From positions 9,961,459 to 10,025,458 of the forward strand of contig NC_064543.1 in assembly GCF_023856365.1 (NCBI RefSeq): a stretch of DNA of 64,000 nt. Direction: 5' to 3'. Source of the DNA: Brienomyrus brachyistius. Taxonomy: Eukaryota > Chordata > Actinopteri > Osteoglossiformes > Mormyridae. The notes below the pieces were generated by a model. The model did not search any database. It had not been told where the DNA came from and was given only the letters and a program-made list of their open reading frames with translations. The translations under genes and the position numbers were made by a program. Of the stretch, positions 14,109-27,700 are shown one piece after another (position 1 is the stretch's first letter; every line of letters starts with the position of its first letter).

Positions 14109-14402
14109 CGCCACCTTCCCTGTATCTCCCACAGGCCGGCATGAGAAGAACACACATCTTGTGGACTTCCCAAGATAAAAGCTTGAGAAAGACAAGATGA
14201 TTTAACCGCTGGAGGAAACTGCAGTGATAAGCATAAGTATGCTGACCTAAAAGCAGAGAGAGTGGGAAAGCACTGGTGAAAATACCATTAGCTGAACCAG
14301 AGACCCTCGATGTTCGCAATGCAGGGATTCAACTTTGAGCAGCAATCAGGCCTCAGATATACGTCTCTATACAAATTAAAAATATTTCACTTCCTTTTAA
14401 CC

Positions 14403-14626
14403 GGTAACACTTAAGTAATGTTTGAGTATTAGTATATACTTACTTAATGCATGAAGTAAGCAGAATCTAAATGCTACATACTATTACATACTGATGCCAT
14501 GTTTGTTCATCATTGATCAGTCAGAATCATTCATGCATTTCATGCAATTACTATACTTGTTCATGATTTGTACGAGTAATAACTGCGTTATTAAGTTACT
14601 TGTGCCCCCTCAAATAAAGTGTTACC
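14403..14626. mobile_element. hAT-like MITE (224 bp), same family as the 18.5 kb copy
   Basis: Starts GGTAACACTTA and ends AAAGTGTTACC, the same terminal repeats as the 18.5 kb element. The flanking octamers ttttaacc and cttcaacc match at 6 of 8 positions, an aged 8-bp target-site duplication. No ORF of transposase type. Confidence 0.7.
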
Positions 14627-15111
14627 CTTCAACCTCCTTAACTCATTTAGATACAGTGATGAGCAGCCTCAGATTTCAAGAGGTATATTCAGTAAAATGC
14701 AATTTACTGCATCTCTCAAAGTTTGTTATGTAGTCGGCGAGCACAGCATTTCTGTCACAACAAATTATGCTGATTTAAGCCATTCATTATTCATTCCATA
14801 TGCATAAATCACTCCATGTTGTAGACACAATACCTATTTAAACTCGGAAAGAGTATTCCCTGAGTGTCCAGCCTTGCTACTGAGCCTCAGCTTTTGAACG
14901 GGGATTACAGGAGGAGCGAGTGTCATTCATGGCTGCTTAAACAAACGCTTGGCTTCTGAAAAACTGAAAGGCGCCCAGCTTAACAGCAGCCAACGCACAC
15001 CAACAGCCGTGACCCCCAAGGAACTGCATTATCAGGGAAGGCCTCAGTGTTGGGTGACGACAGGGATGCCAAATAGCAGCAGTACCCCCCCGGCACCACA
15101 CCTCTGACTCC

Positions 15112-15159
15112 ATCCATCCATCCATTTTCCAAACCACTTATCCTATTGGGTCATGGGGG
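15112..15159 (-). mobile_element. 5'-truncated SINE tail flanked by a 12-bp target-site duplication
   Basis: A 48-bp insert made of an ATCC-repeat tail, ttttccaaaccacttatcc and gggtcatgggg. It is bounded on both sides by acctctgactcc (15100-15111 and 15160-15171). This is the 3' end of the HE1-like SINE on the minus strand, with an intact target-site duplication, the expected mark of target-primed reverse transcription. Confidence 0.7.
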
Positions 15160-15179
15160 ACCTCTGACTCCTTTAAACC

Positions 15180-18100
15180 TTTCGGCTGCTTTGTAGCCAG
15201 ATCATAATATTTTTGGGTGAAGATCACTTGGCAGTATCTTCCTTTACATCAAGCTGGAGAAGGTCCTCCGGATTCTTACTATTGAGCCGTACCACCTGCA
15301 TTTCAGACTAGGTAATCCATCTGAAGCTACGCAGCTTTAGACTTGGCCTGTACTTGGAAAGCTGAGTTGCTGCCGAAAGAGGTGTTGGTGTAGCCAACAG
15401 GTTAGCCCACCCTGTGGACCCCAATGTCGTAGGGCAGTGATGGGGACACTGTGCTGAAAAAATGGTGCCGCCCTTCAGATCAAGCATAAAACCCAGGTCC
15501 TGAGTCTCTGGGGCCATTAAAGATCCCCGGGTATCTTTCGAATGAGTAGGGGGCGGTACCCTGATGTCCTGTATAAAATTGCCCACTGTAGCCCTTTCAG
15601 AACTGGCCTCCTAATCATCCTCTGTATCTAATTGCTGAACACTGTTCCACCACCTTAGATGCTGTATGGTGAGCGTACTGGTGCAGAATGGCTGCCGTCA
15701 CATCGTCCAAGTGGGCCGGTGGGCGAAGTAGCTCCCATTAGTTCTGTAAAGCATGGATGTGTTGGTTTCTCAACCTTCTGGAAAAATGGAAATCTTATAT
15801 GACGCTTCAGAAGGTCCCACTGTTTCACACGGAGCTTCTCTCCAGCGCTTGCGAGGAGAGGAAGATGGAAGTTTTACTGCAGGGTGTGTAACATGGATGC
15901 AAACCACGAAACACATAGTCAGTTTTGGTGAGATTAGGATCCCCACTTGTGGCCTTATTGCCTTGTCACAGTGCTGACTGCTCTAAATTTAGATTGATTA
16001 ATTCATCAGATGCAACATACTTTTTTCGCAGAGTGTGGTCAGCCAACGTTCATGGCACAATTAGGGTTAAGGGCCCTAATGGTGATGTGATTTTTCTGTG
16101 TGGATTCAGCCCACAGCTTTGCACCAGCCCATGTAGAAAACTCATCTGTCCTTTTGTTAAATGATGTTATAAGAACTTCAGAATTTCTTCCAGACTGGTA
16201 CCCTTGTAGACGCAAAGCATAGAAGTTAATCATAATCAGCTGTTAAAGTGCTGGGTGTTTTCCATTTACCGCTGGACTTGTACATGAATGACAATTTACC
16301 TTTGATAGATATACCACCTTCGCTAGCCGTCTTCATTATACGTGAGAACTGTACCCAATAAATGTAACAGGAGTGAAAGAGACGCAGAATCAAATGGTGT
16401 CATTTACTCTGACATCTGGAGGCCCTCAGAATGGTGGTGGTCAGAAGAGTCAGTTGAACATCTCGTGGCTAATCAGCCCGAGACGAATGATCCCTCTCAC
16501 CAGCGAAGCAGCTCTGTGGTGCCAGCGGGTGCAGCTCCGCGCTCGAGTTCCCCTGCCTCTCGCCAACCCAAACAGGTTTGAGGGAACAGGCTTGTTTACT
16601 TTCACGTTTGCACAATTTGGTGAGATTTCAGAGGAGTGAACGTAACCGTAATTAAGCTGGCCCCGGCTTTAAGTTCTGCTCTCTCTGCCCCAAAACGGGC
16701 TCCTGACTCCATCCGAAAACGGGCACATCAAGCCAGCCGCTCCCCTGCGCCCACACCACGGATACAAATCTGACTGGCAGCCTGATGATGTCCTTCACCT
16801 TCTTCCTTCTCTTTAATGAGCCGAATTCCCGTATCACAAGATACATCAGCGGTTATTTGGAAGCACTGGTAAAGATAACAGAAGCAAGTAAGTGTGCTTT
16901 AACACTTAACTGAAAAAGTTAGTAGGTTTATATTTGGTTTTTACAATGATAAATAAATAAGTATCTTTGGGCACCTTACTGTCTCAGTATTTAATCTCAC
17001 CCTGAATGACCAAATGGATAAGATCAGGCCTGGTCAATAGGGACACCAAAGTCTACACATGTCACAGTGTCATCTGAGTACTGGCTTTGGGGTAACATTT
17101 TTGACAATTCAGTCATATTCTTCATATATCTGAAATTATATTTTTGAGGAGCTGGGGTCAGTTTCAAGCATTGTTATGCCAAGACTTCCCAAGCTCCGTT
17201 TAATGAACATTTTACGACATGAAACAAACGAACAAAACAACAGAACAAACGGTTAAGGACCATCTCAGATCGCTTCCATAGAGATGGCATAAACAAACAA
17301 AGTTTTGTCTCATAGGGTCTTATTTGTTTGCTTGTGACATTTTTATTGGGAACTTATGAGATGAATGCTTACACCATGGCACTTATGCCAGGCACTGTGC
17401 CCACGACCTAACCAGCTGCAGATCGCCCTGTGCTGCATGTCAGCATGCCTGACGCAGCTCAAGGGCAACAAGAAAAAAAAAAGACCTCTATTGTTTTATT
17501 TATTTCTCTTACTTTCATCTGTAAACTATTCTAAATTGCTTTTTTTGGGACAATCCTACACATTCCCGTCGGTATAATTTGAGACAGAACCGCTTACGTC
17601 GGAGATCAGAAAGCTCTGCTCTGTCTACGTTGGGCCTATTTTGGGCTGCATGTTCGCCACATGAAACAAAGGGAACCTTAGTGTGGGAATAGCGAGGATT
17701 TCTGTGATTAAACGACAGGGGATGCAGAGCATGAGCGGCCCACACATGCTGGAGCAGACGTCTGGTGCATAGACGTCCCTAAAAGCAGGAGGAGTGACAT
17801 GTCCAGGCTGCCTGTGAACACCGGCATCATGCAGCAGCTAATTGCTCAGGGCTGGCTACTGCAATCTAAGGCATAAGACTTCACCGTCATTGTAAACATA
17901 CATTGAAATTCCATGTGGCAGCTCTCATGCTAAAAATCAGCAGTTTGGACAAAAATATTCCACATTGCCAAGATATTGGGTGGGAATGTGTAAGTAAAAT
18001 GAATAAGTAATTAATAAATAATAGTGAGTAGAACGAATTTAAATAATTTGAATATTGAAATGTGAACAGCAGTATTCAATAGGTAGCAGCAATGGGTAAA

Positions 18101-18540
18101 ATAATTTGAAACAATTGCTTTCCGTTGAGATTTCGACATCAGGCTGAAACAGGCCATCCGCACTAAACTAAGATTCGTTAGTTAGTAGATAAGCAGCTGT
18201 AGTCGTTTCAGCAGATCTATGAGTCCTAGTAGGCAGAGTCTCAGCACACTGTGAGTCAGCGTTGCTGTACAGAAGCTAACAGGTGTGTTTCAGTCATGTG
18301 TCATGTGTGCTAATGTACAGCATTCAGTTCTCCAGCGCGCAGATGTTTACCTCTGGGAAAGACCTGCATGTTGCGCGTGTTCTCAGTGCCACACATGAAG
18401 TAGTCAGCATGAACTCTGTAGGTCATAAATCCATTGACGGGTCTGGAATCCACAGTAGTGCAATAGTCTATAGTCTTATTAACTTACACTGTGTTTTGTA
18501 AAAGTTTGATAGAAATTTCATATTTAATTTAGAATATATG
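15180..18540. other. Intergenic stretch, no gene supported
   Basis: No recognisable coding exon, RNA gene or complete mobile element seen between the truncated SINE tail and the 410-bp MITE. Confidence 0.5.
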
Positions 18541-18548
18541 AAAGTATA

Positions 18549-18958
18549 GGTAACACTTTGTATGAATGCCATGTCAATAAGAATCTATGAACACCTTCAC
18601 AGCACATTATACTGCATTCATAAAGCATTATAAACATGGCTATAAATATTTATCAAAAGGCATAACACATTATAGCATGTTTATTATGCATTACGACCTG
18701 CACTATAGATATCTTTATAATGCAGTACAAAGCATCTGTAAATTCGTATACTGACCATTTTAATGCAATATGAAGGTATCTACAGTGCATTATAGATGAG
18801 AGCTTCACTGGAGCTTATTAAGTATTATAATGAACACTATAATGCCTTATGACTGTCAATATAAGTAATGCATTATTGATTCCTATACCAAATATTATAA
18901 TGTATTATGAAGGTATCTATAGAGCATTATACATGACAGCTTTAAGTAAAGTGTTACC
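18549..18958. mobile_element. hAT-like MITE (410 bp)
   Basis: Ends in perfect 11-bp terminal inverted repeats, GGTAACACTTT and AAAGTGTTACC. The flanks AAAGTATA and AAAGTGTA match at 7 of 8 positions, consistent with an 8-bp target-site duplication as made by hAT transposases. The interior is AT-rich, with repeated tattata/gcattata-type motifs and no coding capacity. Confidence 0.75.
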
Positions 18959-18959
18959 A

Positions 18960-21662
18960 AAGTGTAAATTTAATTTGCCTAAGAAAGTATATGAAAATGA
19001 TTGATATACACAATAAGTTGTACAGGCAAATGCAAGAATCGTGTAAAATATATCAAATTTTTACACATTAATGGAAAATAAGAAAATTATTGAAGAAAAA
19101 ACAAAAAACTTTTTCAGGTCTTCGTAGCAGGAATCTGCATATTAAGGCAAATCGCAGGTTGCAAGTAGAAAATTTGAACTTGATACATGTACAGTACATA
19201 ATGCCAAATTACCTGAAGCTTGCCTTTTATATTAAGGTTACAAAACAAAGCAATTATTGCTATTAAAGTCTACATCAAAATCGTAATTTGCAAAATCATA
19301 AATAATTTACTGTTCACAAGGATTAGTCAGACGGTCAGTCAGAGTTGAACTTAAAGCTTGTTCTGAAGGGCAGAGCTGCAAAGTAAGCTCGCTAATGTGT
19401 CCACCTTGTGCGGAGGACCCACTCTTAGAGTTTTTCGATTCTAATTATTTTCTCTGACATTTAAACAAGTCGTCCAGTGAAGTATTTCCACTTTAGCCGT
19501 AATAGCAAACATTCGAGCCACGGACCTCAGACTGACCCTTTCTGCACCGCGCTACACACTCAATAACATGGCCGTGCCACACCACGATAAATAATTACAC
19601 CGCAGACGTGGTGAAAAATGTTCCACCTCTTGCAAGGGGGCGGAAACCCCGACATTTTTATACGGCCTACCTGTGGTCACTCCGTGTGGCCCATTTGGAA
19701 TCCGTGACTGCAGGCCCCCCTCCTCCCCATTTTTCATTACAGGTAAGATATGCTCACCTACCAGCCCGTCAGGCCACGGCACTGCGCTTTGCAGTGCTTT
19801 GCAGCTGGCCGTGTTATCAGTTTAAAAGGGCCCACCGGGCTCATTCTCTTAATCTTCCTTTGGGTATCTTTCCGTGTTGAGGAGCAGTTTTGCCAGTGAT
19901 GAATCATAGTTTTAAGTGCTTCGCTGATCACAGGACCACCAAAATGTTACATTTAATCTCCGGTGCTGCGGCTACATATTTACCTTAATCCCAAACACCT
20001 GTGGGGAAAGGGGACATAACTCTGCGGGGGGGGGGGGGGGTTTATTTGTCAGGTTCTGAAGAGGTTATTTTTCTGACCGTAAACAGGGAAAATTCTGCGG
20101 AAGAGGAAGCAGAAATGTATTTAATGAACTTTTCTCCCAAAGTAGTGTCATGAAAGTAGGAATGCAGTGTCAAGACATCTTAGGGTGTAAAAAAGGCATT
20201 TCAGCCTATATTTAATGAAACAGCTATATTCAGCTTCAATTTAATCCAACTATAGTCTTGCTACTCATCACAATGTCATCATAAAGCTTCTGTTTCAAAG
20301 TTGAAACAACCTGTACTAAAGAGCAGAAACTTAATCTATGGAAATTGCTTTTGACCAGTCATTAAATCAAACTTACATGTCATATTATAGCTTTGTATTT
20401 TATTCTATTTCAAAAGAGGTCAAAATGTTTTAATATTCAGTAAATGAAATTTTTATGCTTTATTAAATCATCGTATTGAATTTTAGGTTATCCCTTACTG
20501 TCTGTTTTATCTGGAACTAAAACTCACAGCTGCATAAAATTCAGGAATGATTTTGCTTGTCTAAGATTTTAAAATTGAAGACCAGGCTAAAGTTCCATGA
20601 ACTGCCTGAAAATAAGGCCACATTGATTCAAGTCTTTTAACACATCAGCAACATTATTAAACCATTTGAAAATCATAATTACTAGAATTATTATATGTTT
20701 CCTATTAGTCTTATAAACAAACCCTAATTTAGCATATCTGTATGATTATAGTTGTGGACTATTTGCAGAGATCCTAAGTCCGGATTTTGTTAAAACCAGC
20801 AAATAAAACTGTTACACATTTACAGATATTTTAATATGACTATATTACTTACAGATCATGTTGAATCAAGGTTTGGTTATCATGAAACCATATTATTTGT
20901 AGTTTACTGACTATAGTATATATAGTCGATTTTGAAACACATTGTATATATTTGTTCATATAAAAAATGTGTTCCTTTCATATACATATAAAACAAATAT
21001 TCTCAACTACTGAAATACTTACCATACTTTACTATTTAAAATTAAATTATACATTTTATATAAAATCAGACAGATTAATTAAGATTAAAAGATTATGCTG
21101 TGTCCAGAAGTTTGAAAGAATTAATAGTAATACCAGGATTGTTTCAAGAATGTGATGTTTTTGTGACCAGGATCTGTATACCTGTACATCCTGTACATGT
21201 TAATTGTTAAAGTTACCTTTTACTTCGACAAAAAGAACCACAGCTGCTCTGTATATTAAAAAATGCCACAGTTACAGAAACAGATGCTAATTCAAGTTTT
21301 TGTTATATCTAGTAACAATTTACCATTTACTGTAAGTTCATTTTAAAATTAGTGTTTAATTAATTAATGTATCTGTAAATGTCTGTTCTTTTTTTTGGCT
21401 CTTTTAGATTTAAAATATGGAACAAGTGAATGCATGTTCTTACGCCATTTGCCTATTTACAAATAAAGATTCATGTGTTGTATTAGCTGCACGTTGTAGG
21501 AAGACCTCAAGTGAGAGGAGGAGATTAATTTTTCCAAATGCATGACAAGCAGACAGTCAGCTGCAGCGCATTCCGCATTTCGTGCACCGAGACGTCGATT
21601 GAAGCACACATGCTGGACAGCTTCTGCAGCGCAAGAGGCTGAGATGCTTCAATATGCCTTTG

Positions 21663-21713
<51 letters not shown>

Positions 21714-24700
21714 TGTTGTGTATTAAACATCTGCCGGCGGCTGGATGTCTGACGATGCCGGGAGATGCCTTTAGGGTTTCCGTGTTGCATGTTTTACAGA
21801 TCATTACTACACAGCCCTTTGTCACACTTACCTCCCCCTGTAACTCAAGTGACTGGCCCTTCATTCTGCGCCATTGCATCCATCTATCAGAGTCTAGCTT
21901 CACTGTGGCACATGAACACGACTTCAGGTACTGTCGATAAGCGCTTCCCGTTCCAGACATAAACGCCAGTTGTTTCGGACTCCTGGTCGAATTTTTCATT
22001 TTCAAACTTTGTGTCTCAGCTGAAGCAAAAGCGACAGTGGAGCGATATGTTAAATGCCTGCCTTAATTTTCCCTCAAATATTGAAGCCATCACCAAGGAA
22101 GTGTTGTAATACTAATAGGGAAAATATTAAGTGATGAATAATGTGACCCCTGAAGTGTGGCACTATCACACACAGCGGGATTGTCACTGGATCAAAAGCG
22201 GAGCCCGTTATGAAAGGACCGAGTTTCCTGTTAGATGACAGGGACGTGATCACTGACAGCCGATGCTGTACATGGGTAATTCCTGTCCCAGCAACATAAG
22301 AGGAAGCAGACCGAGCCCACAGCTCTACACACTCAGCATGCTTTTTGCATTTTTTCTAAATTTTTTCCAAATGCCTTTGAAAATGCAATCCTTACTTTTT
22401 TGAGTCAATAACCATAGACAGACCAGCTCAGATTTTATCGGAGAAAAATTATCTCCCATTGCAATGAAAAATAAGTACAAGCAATACAAGTAAAAATTTT
22501 GAAGTACACACAATTTAATTTATACATGTGTATTTTCTTAAGGGACCCCCGCTGGAAATAAACAGCTTTTTGAAACCTTTAATTATAGTGAAATTTTAGT
22601 CCCTTTACTAAAAATGAAGGAGCTTCAGAAACAGCTGCGGCGATTGCTGATTATTTAATAACACGTTGATAAACATGGCTATCAATCAACCGCCCTGCCA
22701 TGCCTTTCAATTCACGGGGATCGCAAAGCAGTCTGAGCTGCAGACTCTCTCATTTAAGCTGCCAGTGGGATTAGCTTCCAGGCCGGAGATCCTAACCTAG
22801 ATAACATATAACCTCCTCGGGTGCTTCCAGCACAATGCTGAAGATGCATCACTATGCTGGCTGCAGACTCGTCCTTTGGAATGACATCACATTTTGGGCA
22901 CATGTTCCCACAGGGATCCCACCAGAATTAATAAAGCCTGCAGCTCCATGCTCGTCCCCACAGTAAACAAAGCTGAAGCCCATTCTGGTGCTTCACAACA
23001 TGTTTTGGATACATGTGTTACGTGTGTTTTCCCAGATAGAAGCTATTTGAACGAGTCAAATCAAATTTAATGCTTGAAATGAAGGGATCGAGATATTTTG
23101 GAGATACAATAGAAACAACTGCTTTTTTTTTGTGTGGAAACCTTCACGCTCACAGAAGGCGCCTGAGTGAAGAAATGGAAGAACGAGAGCCATCAAAAAC
23201 CCGAGGTGAACGTCTAGCAGTCTGCAAGGGACGTGTCTTCCAGACTCTGCACATAGGCGAGCAGCGATGCTGGGTGTAGACATTGTGACACACACCAGCG
23301 AGAAGTTCATGGAAAGCAGGTTAAACCAGGTTCACTTAGAGTCACACCCATAAAACACTCCTGGAGAAAAGAAAAAATGTTTTGCACAGCAGAAAGTTCG
23401 AACATATGTTTGGTTTATACACATTCATGGGTTTTGTCAAGCATGGTGTAAGGTTAGTGCTTGACAACACGGATTCTAGATTACTATTGTCACAGTCGAG
23501 CGCATGCTTTTCATACTTGTGTGATCCGTACAGTTCTGAAACAATTTGGCGTAAAAACGTAAAAATACACAGTTTTGACATTGCATTGGAACAGACTTTT
23601 ATTTATGTCTGATATCTCTTTCGTAGTAAAACAGTGAGATTTACACAGACAGCGCACATAAGCAGATAAACTAGTCAAATTCAAAAATGTACAGGAGCAA
23701 AGCTGACGAACCGACAAATTTGCGGAGTGTTATTGTTCCAAATCTCCCCCCGTTCCTGCACTTCTTATTCTTTTCCTTCCTGGTATCATCGTAGCACAGA
23801 AAGGTCTTGCATGTCTGTAAAAAGTCGGTCACCTGATGCAAAGACAATAAGGATGAACACAGAAATACGACACATTTCACTTTAGTAATTTAATAGACGG
23901 AGAGCTTATAATAGATGTTCAGATTAAAATAGGATTATATGTGACTGCTGATGTTATATACAGGGACTATAAAACATTACGGATAATTTTAGGACTACAA
24001 GCGTAATGCCTTTTGTACTGTGTATTCATAGGTATGTGTAGTGATCACCAACCATGTGTTTTATGTCTGTCTGAGATCTTCACCAAACTGGTCCTAAATT
24101 AACCCCCACAGAAGATACACCAATATGAATGAAAACAGTGCCGAAGGCCAAGTGGACCAGCCTACACCGTACTCTACACTGCTGTGTTTTGTTGGGACCT
24201 AAAAGGTGGGGTGGGGGGGGAGGTCAATTCATGACTTTCAAACAAAACGGGGCCTGCGAATTGCAAAGATCCCGGGATGAAAGAGCTGCCTGCATGTCTC
24301 ATAAAGGCGTGGGTGAATGCGACAGGGAGCGGTGCAGCTAAATGCGACCTATCCTGTTTCATTCAGTGGCAGATTGATCTTCAAGTAACAAAAGTCCATT
24401 CATGCGCCATGCAGCTTTATCTGGGCAATGGCACCTTTATGGAGGAATTTCTCCGAAGAACTTGATGGGCAATTTGACCTCCTGCAAGCAGCGTTTTACG
24501 TGGGGCTTTGTGCCGCTTCCCCTCAGCTTTACATCTGACCAAGGGCCAATCTCAGCCTAGTATCAATCTCACCACTGTCGTGTGACTCTTTTTACATTTT
24601 TCCACTTCCATTGTTATAGACCAGGCAGCGGAAAGAGACCTGGGCAGGTGGAAGCAGAAAGCGCCTCTGGATGCTCTCAAACCAGGCAGCCCGAGAGACT

Positions 24701-27700
24701 CGCTAAGCCTGGGCTCCGGCCCGAAACCAAGACGCATCCTTCGAGGGTCTGCCTGACAGCTCGAAACGCTGCCCTCCATCACACTGCAGGACCGCAGAAA
24801 CCGGGATAGATGAACGTCACTCTACTCAGGAAGTTGTAATCCCTTTCCACTGCCATCAGTACCCTTTCACACAGGGCAGAAAGCACACAGTGCCCTTTTC
24901 TGCTCACCTGAAATGCAATGAACAGGAACAAATAAACCCCAACAGAATAATTCGATTCAGGGCCTTCAGTTGTGTCCAGATCCAGTCATGTGACTATGCC
25001 CCAGCACTTGGCCCAATCTAACACTTACTGGCATCTCCCCGAAGCCAATGCCTCTCTGTTGGGATGAACGTTATCGATGTTCTTCATTTGTTAAAGGTGA
25101 ATTACGCGAAAAGATTTCTTCACCGAGGTTCACTTGATGACCTTTGGTTCTGCCTGTTTACTTGCAGTGATGTAGGCCTGTTAAATGGGGCCGTCCTCAG
25201 CATCTCCAGCCCAGCCAAGTCCTGCGTGCCGGCAGCTGGTGCCAGACTCCGCTCTCTCTGTAGCACTCCAACAGCCTGAGACAGACTGCCCTGACACCCA
25301 CTCACCCCAAACCACAATCATAAACTCCGCGCTAGCCGCCTCCACGTCACGTAATGCCAGTTTGATATGATGCATCACCAGGACTCCCAGCACTCGGGAA
25401 CAGGTCCCCTTTCCTTCCCAGTTGTCCCCTTGCGATCCAAAGCCTGGGCCAATCGCACCCCAGGCCTGAATAAGATTCCTACAATCAATTACCAGTCACA
25501 GAAGATACATCCCAGTCCAGCAAAACAGCAATCAAACCAAGGGTGGGCAAGAGGGCTTCTTCCTTGGCATACCCCCCACATCCCCCCCCCCCCCCCCCAA
25601 CCCACCAGCACCAGTCTCCTCCCACAAACTCAATTAGCGGTCAATCGTAGGTGGGTTGCTTTCTGGATTAAAACAGCAGTGCAATATCTGAGACAAAAAA
25701 ATTAATAAAAAACACAGTTGGGGGAGATACGTTTACTATTGTTATTTATTAGTGCTTATATTCATCGCTACAGAAAAAGAGCGATTTTAGCGGGCAGATG
25801 AGCGTTTCTCCTTTGCTTTCCCTTCCTGCATATTATAGTAACTGCCTGGAGAAAAAAAGAGAGATTAGGTTGTACAGCGCCTGCAAGTTGTTTTTTCGCT
25901 AGACCTATAATGACGAGAATAGGACGCTTAGCAGCTGAAGAGGCAAACAAACGAGGTGCGATCATTTCCCTGACCGTATCCCTAAGCGCGGGTTGTGATT
26001 AAGGGTCTGTGCACAGTAATGGAGAAGGAAAATGGCAGTTCCGCGCTTTTTATGGGAAGAAATGATACTGACGCGAATGTTTTCAAACTTAGTCTAGTTC
26101 CCAATTATAATTAGTGCTGTGGACAGCGCCTTCAGACAGCCTGTGATCAACCTCTGAGGAGCAACTGATAAATTCTTTGGTTAACCTTTTCCTTCTAGTA
26201 GAAATAAAGAAAGAAATTATTGCCTTTGGTCAACTTGATTCTATACCTGTTCGTTGTTCGCGCACTTAAGAAAAGGCTACATTATTGCAGTGGCGCTAAA
26301 GCATCCATTCTCAACAAGAAAACAACGACAGATTGCTAAAACGTGATAGGCCTATTTTTAAACGACTATCTTATTTAAGCACAAAGGGGAGTGTTACAAG
26401 GAACACTTGTTGGCTTTATATGTGGCAATACGTCTTGTTAGAATAACAAGCGCCAAAATCAGCAGGGACAAAGCCCACCCTGACAACAACCTCTTTACCA
26501 GGCTGAGGTCTGGAAAGCGCTTCTGCTGTCTCTCGGTGGAAATTGAGAGTAACAGAAGGAGCTTTACCCTTAAGCTATAACATTACTTAATAGTTAATCG
26601 ACAGTTATAATTCAACAGTTGCTCCTTATTTATGCGCCTCGCACTTTATTCGAATTGCGTTTCACATCTCTGGTCTCTTTTCAGTGTAACTTTATGACAA
26701 TTATTTGTTAAATTCAGGTATTTATTATATTGTTACTTTTAATGTCTTATTGCTTTGACCATTTTTATTATGGCGGAGTTTCGCACCTTGCATTCCATTA
26801 GAGGCTATGTGACAAAACCTTGTAATCCATTGAATGCATTAAGAAAGATGACATGAAATCTTTCAACTACGTTTCCGTTTTATTTTCGTAAAGGTGCCGT
26901 GTAACGGAGTTGCCGCGTAACGGACTTCTCTTGCAAACCATGACATTAACCGCAATGCCCTGCATGACATGTACCATGGTTTAGAAGAGCCTTTTATTAG
27001 TAGCAGACGTTTCGTTAGGGGACTTTAACATAGCCTTTTCTTTACGATTCATTAATGTACAGGCTTACACAGTATATATGTTTACTGCGCTGTCTTAATG
27101 ATCCAAAAAAACAGTTGATGGTTTGGACAAAAGAGCGTTTCACCTGCTACTTGTTTATCGCCTAAATAAGTTCTGTTCTGTTATGATAATTGCCATTTCA
27201 GCTATTAAAAGTATGATACAAATTAATTATAATGATTTGTGATTGATTTGCATTCGTTATATTTCTGCATGAAATTATTCCCACGAACTTAAGGTGAATA
27301 ACAGGCACGCTCCCATATTAAACTGCGCTGTAACGCAGGCTGATTACTAAACCAGTTAGCCGGCATTTCTGTCTCGTCCCTAATAATTGCTCAATAATAA
27401 CTTATTCGTTATTTTTATTGTATTTTTTTAATTGTTTTGCACCGAAAATTTTAAAAGGCTGTAATCTTTTTACACAACAAATATTAATCAATGTGGGGAA
27501 AGAACTTTCCTAAAAGTATGGAAAACAGCATTTAGGCCTATTAAACAGTTAGAAACAGGCTATAATTTTATTATACATATACTTGGATGAAACATTAATA
27601 TACAGAACTGAAAATGGGAATCAGTTTTACAAATCAGTTATGATGGACCGCATTAAAATATAGATTTTGAAACACAAAGCAGTTTCCTCTCGGGGAAGCG

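Noticed and set aside
13769..14319. Long ORFs on both strands ending in His/Thr repeats
   Set aside because: They run through a CA repeat, have no domain and no splice-supported exon.
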